Assembly (NCBI GenBank): GCA_930367205.1
Contig: OV884012.1
Location: 155,017,001 to 155,081,000 of the forward strand
Length of the DNA: 64,000 nucleotides
Direction of reading: 5' to 3'
Source: Acanthosoma haemorrhoidale
Taxonomy: Eukaryota; Arthropoda; Insecta; Hemiptera; Acanthosomatidae
Below are positions 42,249 through 49,465 of this stretch, one piece after another; positions within the stretch are counted from its first letter, which is position 1; each line of letters begins with the position of its first letter. The position numbers and the translations under genes were made by a program. The notes beneath the pieces were generated by a model. That model worked only from the letters and a program-made list of their open reading frames with translations, was not told the DNA's origin and made no database searches.

Positions 42249-44873
42249 CTAGAGTGTTCCAGCCGCGACAGCGTCCTGCCATCGTTGGGGGAACGGAGCG
42301 GGGGTTATAGTGTTAAACACCGGGTTTGTCAAATATTGTAATGAGTCGAAAAATTTGATATGTCTACGCTGGATGAATTCATCCACCGTAGGCAGCTCAA
42401 ATATCTCATGCAGCTCACTGTTCCGTCGCTGCTCGAATGAAGTACCTCTGACCACTTTCATCAGTATACCGTTTTGGAATTGTTGGAGTTTCTTAGCTGT
42501 CGTATACGTCAGATAACGAAATAGCGGTGCACCATACAGCAGAGTAGGCCTGAGTATGCTCTTGTAAATCAGTAGCTTGAGACGCAGTGATAGATTGGGG
42601 GAAGTCAATAAGTGCGTAAGCCGGTAAGACTTCATGCGTGTATGCTTCAACTTCTTCGCAAAATGGTTACTAAAATGGAGGTGTCTGTCCATTTTAATTC
42701 CCAGATATACTAGGTCGTTGGCTGGTGAATTTTGCTTCGTTCCTACTATGTAACTAGTAGGGAGCGGGCTTTTTCCCTTTTGAAAAGAGAAAATTGCACA
42801 GTCAGTCTTACCCGCGTTTACAGAGATATTGAGTCTCCCCAATCTCTCACTGATCTGGTTACAGGCTGCTTCAGCCTGTCTTAGAGCTACCTTGGCACTC
42901 ATGCTGCTGCTGTACACCGCTATGTCATCTGCGAAAGCAGTAACTGTGGTATTTTTGTAGCGGGCTCCGACAATCTCAGACGTGTATACGTTGAATAGTA
43001 CAGGGGATAAGACGGCGCCTTGGGGTACTCCACAGGTAAGTGGCACAGCTTCGGAGAAGCTATCACCCACCCGCACCCGCAGCGATCTGTTTTTCAGGAA
43101 GCTAGCCAGAATTGAATATAGTTGTTCCGGGCATTCCCGGTCGCAGAGCATTTGACACAGTGTCCCGTGAGACACCGAGTCGAATGCTTGGGTGCAATCA
43201 ATGGAAATCATAGCCGTGGCTATGTTTCTATTCATGTTATGGCTAACTTCTGACTGCACCTTCAGAAGGGGGTGCTCTGCGCTCATACTGGATTGGAATC
43301 CAGTCTGCTCTGGCGGAATGATATCATTTTCCGAGCAGTAATCTTTGAGATAATTCAAAAGAATTTTCTCAAAGATTTTCCCCATCTGTGGTAGCAGACT
43401 GATCGGGCGGTAGTCGGCTGGGTGATCTCCACTTTTGGCTGGCTTTAGTAATGGAAACAAGATGGCTTGTTTCCATGTGTCAGGAAAGTACCGCAATCTT
43501 ATACAAGAGTTGTATAAGTTTGCTAGTTGTACTATCCCTCTCCTCGGCATTTGTTTGAGCAGCACTGTTTGTATCCCGTCGTGCCCTGGTGCTCGGTTTC
43601 CCTGACACCGGCGAAGAATCGCCTTGAGCTGCTTCGGTGATACAAACATGTGGTTCTGTTCAGCATCTACCGGAGGAGGCATGTGGTAGTATCCCGTCCT
43701 AGCCGAAATATCCCTAGCGTAGTGGTCGGCCAGTTTTGTTGCCTGTTGCTCAGCAGTCAGAACATTGTCGCCTTCGTGAAGACGGACAGTGGCTGTCTTG
43801 CCTTTTGTAGTCTTCAACAGCTTCCAAAACTTTCTGTGATCTCCGTGAGTGCTACGAAGTTTCTCATGCCACTGGGCTGTTTTCCAGAGTTTCATCAAGC
43901 CCCGGATTTGCGTTGTGAGAGAATTCACAACGACCTTGGCTTGCTGATCTCTCGTCCTGTACCATCTATTCTTCCAAGTATGGCGCAAGGCAATAATTTT
44001 AAGAATGTGGTCTGGAGGTGGTCGCAGAGACGGTGGCATGGGAGTGTACTTCGGGATCGCAGTGTTTGCTGCGTCTATGATCACATCAGTTATGAAAGTA
44101 AGTTGAAGATCTACTTCCTCTTTCGTGCGGAGAACTGGCACCGTATGCAGGTTATGGTAAATTTGCGACCGATACAGATCCCAGTCAGCACGACGGTAGT
44201 CGTATCTCGTGGGGCGAAGGGTCGCCACTTTACCATCCACTGCATACAGTACTGGCCTGTGGTCAGACGTAATAAAGTCAAGGGCGGTGCAACTAGTGAT
44301 ACGGTGGGGTTGTTTTGTCAGTAGTAAGTCAATCGTTGAAGTAGCCTGCGGGTTACTTCTATGTCGAAAAGTAAAAGTCTGGGGGTGAACGACCGTAAAC
44401 GGCGTTCTCAACAGGAGTCTCCCAGCCATGTTTGTTGCGATGTTATACCACATCGTGTGTCTCGCATTGAGATCTCCTACCACCCAGTGGTTAGATCTCT
44501 GCGAACATGCGTGTAGCAGGGCTGAGTACTCCTGGAGAGATGCGTACGGTCTCCTGTATAGAGCGGTAAGGTAAATGGGTCTCCCCAAATTTACCTTAAC
44601 TGTTAAGTGGTGAAGCTTGGGATCAGTTGTAGTCAGTGGTGAAGCCACTTTCTTCCAATTGATACCAAGGCGTATAGCAATTAGAACGCCTCCATATCCG
44701 TTAACCCTTTCAATGGCAGTTGAATAACCTTTAATGTGGAACGATTGTGCAGATACCCTAGTGTCTGTCAAAACTACAATATCTGGTCGGTAGAGCGCTA
44801 GCAGCACTTCTACCTCATCTATTTTGGTCAGGAGACCATCAACGTTAAAATTTAAAACTTGGTAATCTACCAT
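42249..44873 (-). CDS. JoB-2 ORF2: AP-endonuclease and reverse transcriptase
   Basis: 874 aa, open. It differs from JoB-1 ORF2 at only a handful of residues (for example VVLTDTR here and VALTDTR there, LFRYLT here and LVRYLT there). All endonuclease and RT motifs listed for JoB-1 are present, including LTDTR and FADD. The 7-nt overlap with ORF1 is kept. Such similarity between tandem copies means recent insertion or gene conversion. Confidence 0.92.
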   Translation of the reverse strand: MVDYQVLNFNVDGLLTKIDEVEVLLALYRPDIVVLTDTRVSAQSFHIKGYSTAIERVNGYGGVLIAIRLGINWKKVASPLTTTDPKLHHLTVKVNLGRPIYLTALYRRPYASLQEYSALLHACSQRSNHWVVGDLNARHTMWYNIATNMAGRLLLRTPFTVVHPQTFTFRHRSNPQATSTIDLLLTKQPHRITSCTALDFITSDHRPVLYAVDGKVATLRPTRYDYRRADWDLYRSQIYHNLHTVPVLRTKEEVDLQLTFITDVIIDAANTAIPKYTPMPPSLRPPPDHILKIIALRHTWKNRWYRTRDQQAKVVVNSLTTQIRGLMKLWKTAQWHEKLRSTHGDHRKFWKLLKTTKGKTATVRLHEGDNVLTAEQQATKLADHYARDISARTGYYHMPPPVDAEQNHMFVSPKQLKAILRRCQGNRAPGHDGIQTVLLKQMPRRGIVQLANLYNSCIRLRYFPDTWKQAILFPLLKPAKSGDHPADYRPISLLPQMGKIFEKILLNYLKDYCSENDIIPPEQTGFQSSMSAEHPLLKVQSEVSHNMNRNIATAMISIDCTQAFDSVSHGTLCQMLCDRECPEQLYSILASFLKNRSLRVRVGDSFSEAVPLTCGVPQGAVLSPVLFNVYTSEIVGARYKNTTVTAFADDIAVYSSSMSAKVALRQAEAACNQISERLGRLNISVNAGKTDCAIFSFQKGKSPLPTSYIVGTKQNSPANDLVYLGIKMDRHLHFSNHFAKKLKHTRMKSYRLTHLLTSPNLSLRLKLLIYKSILRPTLLYGAPLFRYLTYTTAKKLQQFQNGILMKVVRGTSFEQRRNSELHEIFELPTVDEFIQRRHIKFFDSLQYLTNPVFNTITPAPFPQRWQDAVAAGTL

Positions 44874-45862
44874 TGTTGATGTTTACCAGATATCATAGCC
44901 ATGAGCATTTGGCTACAGAAGTCGACTAGGGCAGTTACCCATTTCGGTGCACATTCAAGGTCTTTACGCTGGTCGTTTGTAAGAAACTTAAGCCTAGGAT
45001 CTAGGTACTCACAATTGTTATTTTCCGGAGTGTCCTGCGAAGTTCTGGGGGCAGTTCTTGACGTGGAGGGGGCAGCTCTTGACGTGGAGGGGGCAGCTCT
45101 TGACGTGGAGGGGGCTGCTCTCGTCTTCGAAGGATGAGCCGTTTCTTCATCTCTAGCTTGAAAGAGCTTGAAGAGCGGGTTCTGCCAGGCGGGTCTCTGC
45201 TCCTTGAACGTCACGACACGAACTATGACGTGGTTAATGGCGCGTATCTTTTTCATTGACTTCAGCGTGACACTGGCATTAGCTGTTACCAGCACTGGCG
45301 CAATGTCCTGTTTGCAACCGGTTGGGTCACTTTTTCTAAGACGTCGCACATCGACGACTTCCGGGATGTTATCTTTTATTACGTCTGAAATTTCCTTGAT
45401 GTCCTCCTGGACATCAAGTCCGAGAATTAAGTATTTATTGTTTCTTTTGCCGCCTCTTGGGGCAAATGAGTGGTACTCCTTCCCGCCAGTTTCGAGTAAG
45501 GCCAATATCTTTACTCGATCCTCTTCCTGATCAGGGTAAATTGTAACACCCTCCTTCGTCTTCCTGAGGGCGAAACTATTTATATTAGCTTTTTTGAGCT
45601 GGTGCGTCAAATCGGTTGTTGTCTCTCCCGAGACAACAATTGGCGGTGGCTTCCTAGTCACTGGAGCTGTGGGGTTTATGATTTCTGGCGTCTCGCTCGC
45701 AAGAGCCTGAAATTTGTTCCCGATCTTCGTCGGGTTTTTCGATCTATTAGGTCGCTGGACCTTGACAGTAATTTTAGGGTATTCGAAACCCTCGTCTTCA
45801 CTGTCCGTGGATGCTGTTAGGGTAGCCGGTCGCTTCCTGGAAGCGTCCACTTCCATCTCCAT
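44867..45862 (-). CDS. JoB-2 ORF1 lacking all zinc knuckles
   Basis: 331 aa. Compared with JoB-1 ORF1, the frame jumps from VTFKEQR to PAWQNPLF (join near 45195), deleting about 99 residues that contain all three CCHC knuckles and the basic segment after them. The SRAAPST repeat has one unit more. The rest is identical and still in frame into the ORF2 overlap. Without knuckles the protein probably binds RNA poorly, so this copy may depend on ORF1 from other copies or be inactive. Confidence 0.85.
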   Translation of the reverse strand: MEMEVDASRKRPATLTASTDSEDEGFEYPKITVKVQRPNRSKNPTKIGNKFQALASETPEIINPTAPVTRKPPPIVVSGETTTDLTHQLKKANINSFALRKTKEGVTIYPDQEEDRVKILALLETGGKEYHSFAPRGGKRNNKYLILGLDVQEDIKEISDVIKDNIPEVVDVRRLRKSDPTGCKQDIAPVLVTANASVTLKSMKKIRAINHVIVRVVTFKEQRPAWQNPLFKLFQARDEETAHPSKTRAAPSTSRAAPSTSRAAPSTSRTAPRTSQDTPENNNCEYLDPRLKFLTNDQRKDLECAPKWVTALVDFCSQMLMAMISGKHQQW

Positions 45863-46099
45863 TGTTCCGATAAGAGTTTACAAATTAACAGTAAAATTCT
45901 TTCTATTGGGGAACCGACCCCATTTAATGCTCGAAAAAACACTGCACTAGCAAAAGGTTTAAAAAGTTTACCTTAATTGGCGTCACTTGAGACGCTATGA
46001 ACAGGCGTAGCGTGGTGATGGCGTCGAGGAAAGATGGCTGCTGGATCAAGTCGGGAGATGTTGACACAACGGCTGCTAACACTGACTGATAGCACCTAC

Positions 46100-46510
46100 T
46101 TTTTTTTTTTTTTTTTTTTTATTTCAAAACCTCAATAAAATAATACAATGTACAGAAAATAAATAATAAAATAATTGGATTACATATTTCTCCTCTTTCT
46201 GCATTTACATGCATTTGGCGGAGTGCATAATATAATAAAATTTTTATTGTTGTTAAAAGTTCATCGTTCTTATACAACACTAGGTGATGAGGCTCACCTT
46301 CTTTTTGTCACCAACACCAACACTAAACACTAGGAACAAAACAAAACAACTAAACAAAACACAACAAACTAAATCTCTACCTAGAACCTAGGACTAGAGT
46401 GTTCCAGCCGCGACAGCGTCCTGACATCGTTGGGGGAACGGAGCGGGGGTTATAGTGTTAAACACCGGGTTTGTTAATATTGTAATGAGACAACAATTGG
46501 CGGCCTACTA
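46100..46510 (-). mobile_element. JoB-3: severely shortened third stacked JoB element
   Basis: It has a poly(A) (T21 at 46100-46120), a complete 3' UTR with the AGGTGA/TCACCT hairpin (46282-46299) and the last codons of ORF2, then breaks near 46488. The next 17 bp (GAGACAACAATTGGCGG) are identical to a piece of JoB ORF1 (around 41485). After that a short CCTACTA leads into the U2 upstream sequence ACCTACCG. It looks like a JoB insertion with an internal jump or deletion from ORF2 to ORF1. Confidence 0.82.
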
Positions 46511-46658
46511 ACCTACCGTTAAGTACGCTCACCTGATAACATTACGGCGTGGGGCGGTGCCGGGAGGCAATACGGAAAAAATACGATACTCATCGCAAAA
46601 TTATACTTAAATAAAATGTTTTTGTTGAATAATCAATCTACTACTCCCTGTAGATATC

Positions 46659-46696
<38 letters not shown>

Positions 46697-47759
46697 AATG
46701 AGATACTTTTTTATTGTTATAGATTGGAATCGGCTAATCAACGGAACATCAAAGGTGGAGCGAGAGCAGCTAGAGCCACCTGTAGGTCACAACTGGAACC
46801 CAATGGGGAGCTACAATTTTGATCTCGAGTCATTACTTACTGAGCAGTAGAGTCATCACCGTTTCTCCTGCACAGAATGGGGGACAAGGAAAGCTTACAA
46901 GTGTGAATAGAGGATAAAATGAGCAATAGTGAGTCTATAAGTAGCACAAAAATAGAATCTCTCAAGACATACTGTAAATAAAACGCCCAAGAACAAGACA
47001 TTTTAAACATCAAGGAAGGTTAAAATGATAGAACAAAATCTAGGTAGCTTCAGCAACGACTCCGTCAAATTAGAAAACAGATGTAGTTCAATAGGAAAGT
47101 CGTGGTCCGAGTAGAGCAGCAATCGCCAGTGCAACTAACCCTAAAGTTAAAAACAAACCTAATATTAACTTAAATTAAGGAGAAGCCTAAAAACCGTTGC
47201 AATAGTCCAACAAATAAGAACATTTTCACTAACTATTAACTGAAAATCCCGTTATGCGGGGTTTCAATGCAACTAAAACTTAGAAAAACCGTTGGATTTT
47301 ACCAACTAACTAACAATAGTATAAAATAACTAAAATCATAATAATAAAAGACAAACTTTAAACTAATATAAACTTTGCAACGGACTAAATAAATAAAATC
47401 TACAACTTAAATTCTAAGAGTTAAGTAGAACCGTTCTAACGGATAAAACTAAAATTAAATCTAACGGTAAAACCTAAATTAAAACTAAAGGCCAACAGGT
47501 AACTAGAAAAGACGATCTGTATTTACCTTTTTTTCTTCGGTGTAAACGATACGTCCCACTCTAATGCTTATTAATACTAATACTCCGATGCTTGCTTTAT
47601 TTCTTAATCGCTTCTTAGCTCATCGAGCCGAGAAGCAATTTCTGAATCGTCCTTTGTTTATTTATTATTAGCATATACATTATACAAGAATCCTATGCGT
47701 TGAGTGACCAATGTACACAACATCAGGACTTGTGCCGACATGAACAGTACTTTTAAAAG
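46511..47759 (-). repeat. U2 array spacer with promoter region
   Basis: A complete spacer downstream of the intact U2 gene. The end next to JoB-3 is the promoter-proximal block for the U2 locus at 37520, now separated from that gene by three JoB elements. It contains an A-run expansion (about A30 at 46665-46694, where sister spacers have A8) and the U2-like stem-loop at 47606-47640. Confidence 0.82.
47606..47640 (-). other. U2 5'-end-like stem-loop in the spacer
   Basis: On the sense strand AATTGCTTCTCGGCTCGATG-AGCTAAGAAGCGATT: an imperfect copy of U2 stem-loop I flanked by complementary arms. It lies about 120 bp downstream of the intact U2 gene. Same element as 12570-12604 and about 49020-49054. 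Confidence 0.68.
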
Positions 47760-47942
47760 CCATTCCCGGAGGTACTTCAATACCGGGCCGACCCCAGCGG
47801 AGCTAGAGCAAGCTCTAAGATCTCCGCCATTTTCCAAAAATCATTTTAAACCTGAGGACCCCATGTAGAGGTCTACCAGAGATTAAACTGATAAGAACAG
47901 ATACTACATCTTTGATCTTAGCTCATAGAGCCGAGAAGCGAT
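47760..47942 (-). ncRNA. U2: U2 snRNA gene, uninterrupted copy
   Basis: A 183-nt U2-like spliceosomal RNA. 5' stem-loop I (ATCGCTTCTCGGCTC…GAGCTAAGATC) is followed by the GUAGUA branch-point recognition element (nt 36-41) and the invariant TCTGTTCTTATCAGTTTAAT. Stem IIa is ATCAG/CTGGT and stem IIb GACCTC/GGGGTC. The Sm-type site is ATTTTTGG. Stem III has AGAGC-TT-GCTCT inside GCGGAG/CTCCGC, and stem-loop IV is CCCGG…CCGGG. Many stem bases differ from the usual U2 but in compensated pairs, which argues for a working RNA rather than a random pseudogene. The 3' end is set by homology and is approximate. Confidence 0.85.
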
Positions 47943-48020
47943 AGCACCTACCGTTAAGTACGCTCACCTGATAACATTACGGCGTGGGGCGGTGCCGGGA
48001 GGCAATACGGAAAAAATACG
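47943..48020 (-). promoter_or_regulatory. U2 promoter-proximal region
   Basis: About 80 bp conserved upstream of every U2 start in the window. From -1 outward on the sense strand: GTAGGTGCT, then GGTGAGCGTACTTAACG, TGTTATCA, and a GC-rich block (CCTCCCGGCACCGCCCC) at about -61 to -41. Pol II snRNA genes carry their PSE at about this last position in animals. I do not recognise a specific PSE consensus, so the assignment is by position. The Jockey target lies between this block and the gene. Confidence 0.4.
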
Positions 48021-49173
48021 ATACTCATCGCAAAATTATACTTAAATAAAATGTTTTTGTTGAATAATCAATCTACTACTCCCTGTAGATATCACATTTT
48101 AAAAAAAACTAATGAGATACTTTTTTATTGTTATAGATTGGAATCGGCTAATCAACGGAACATCAAAGGTGGAGCGAGAGCAGCTAGAGCCACCTGTAGG
48201 TCACAACTGGAACCCAATGGGGAGCTACAATTTTGATCTCGAGTCATTACTTACTGAGCAGTAGAGTCATCACCGTTTCTCCTGCACAGAATGGGGGACA
48301 AGGAAAGCTTACAAGTGTGAATAGAGGATAAAATGAGCAATAGTGAGTCTATAAGTAGCACAAAAATAGAATCTCTCAAGACATACTGTAAATAAAACGC
48401 CCAAGAACAAGACATTTTAAACATCAAGGAAGGTTAAAATGATAGAACAAAATCTAGGTAGCTTCAGCAACGACTCCGTCAAATTAGAAAACAGATGTAG
48501 TTCAATAGGAAAGTCGTGGTCCGAGTAGAGCAGCAATCGCCAGTGCAACTAACCCTAAAGTTAAAAACAAACCTAATATTAACTTAAATTAAGGAGAAGC
48601 CTAAAAACCGTTGCAATAGTCCAACAAATAAGAACATTTTCACTAACTATTAACTGAAAATCCCGTTATGCGGGGTTTAAATGCAACTAAAACTTAGAAA
48701 AACCGTTGGATTTTACCAACTAACTAACAATAGTATAAAATAACTAAAATCATAATAATAAAAGACAAACTTTAAACTAATATAAACGTTGCAACGGACT
48801 AAATAAATAAAATCTACAACTTAAATTCTAAGAGTTAAGTAGAACCGTTCTAACGGATAAAACTAAAATTAAATCTAACGGTAAAACCTAAATTAAAACT
48901 AAAGGCCAACAGGTAACTAGAAAAGACGATCTGTATTTACCTTTTTTTCTTCGGTGTAAACGATACGTCCCACTCTAATGCTTATTAATACTAATACTCC
49001 GATGCTTGCTTTATTTCTTAATCGCTTCTTAGCTCATCGAGCCGAGAAGCAATTTCTGAATCGTCCTTTGTTTATTTATTATTAGCATATACATTATACA
49101 AGAATCCTATGCGTTGAGTGACCAATGCACACAACATCAGGACTTGTGCCGACATGAACAGTACTTTTAAAAG
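47943..49173 (-). repeat. U2 array spacer
   Basis: A complete 1.23-kb spacer between the intact U2 start and the 3' end of the next upstream U2. Its Jockey site is empty, so it gives the unit structure: 183-bp gene plus about 1.23-kb spacer. It contains AACGG/CCGTT motifs, the CCCGTTATGCGGGG hairpin, a T-rich stretch and the U2-like stem-loop (~49020-49054). No gene seen. Confidence 0.83.
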
Positions 49174-49315
49174 CCATTCCCGGAGGTACTTCAATACCGG
49201 GCCGACCCCAGCGGAGCTAGAGCAAGCTCTAAGATCTCCGCCATTTTCCAAAAATCATTTTAAACCTGAGGACCCCATGTAGAGGTCTACCAGAGATTAA
49301 ACTGATAAGAACAGA
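49174..49315 (-). pseudogene. U2: U2 snRNA gene, 3' part (cut by UtB-3)
   Basis: Same 142-nt U2 segment. CTGATAAGAACAGA at 49302-49315 is duplicated at 56048-56061, beyond UtB-3. Confidence 0.88.
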
Positions 49316-49465
49316 GCAAAAATGAGGTATATTTGGTGATTTATAAACTGAGTCATGACTTCGCACCACTCTTGTGGTGAGATTACATTTTAAAGGATTA
49401 ATATTTACAATTCACACTATTTGTTTGATATACACATATAATACATTGTGGGATCCCTAACAGTC

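Larger units (their letters stand above)
41953..46087 (-). mobile_element. JoB-2: second stacked Jockey-clade element
   Basis: 4.1 kb, head-to-tail with JoB-1 and nearly identical along its length, with the same 5' end and its own poly(A) (T23 at 41953-41975). It is flanked by 12-bp target copies. It differs mainly by a 297-bp in-frame deletion in ORF1 and one extra 21-bp ORF1 repeat. Confidence 0.9.

Noticed and set aside
37530..46510. The nearly identical JoB copies as a pure assembly duplication
   Set aside because: Rejected provisionally: the copies differ by a 297-bp deletion, an extra 21-bp unit and scattered substitutions, and each has its own target copy and poly(A). Read-level checking would still be worthwhile.
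48051..48236. 61-aa + strand frame starting MFLLNNQ, repeated at 27254, 46616 and 60797
   Set aside because: It lies in the U2 spacer and recurs only because the spacer is a tandem repeat. It has no known domain, and an A-run expansion alters it in one copy; array homogenisation explains its conservation.
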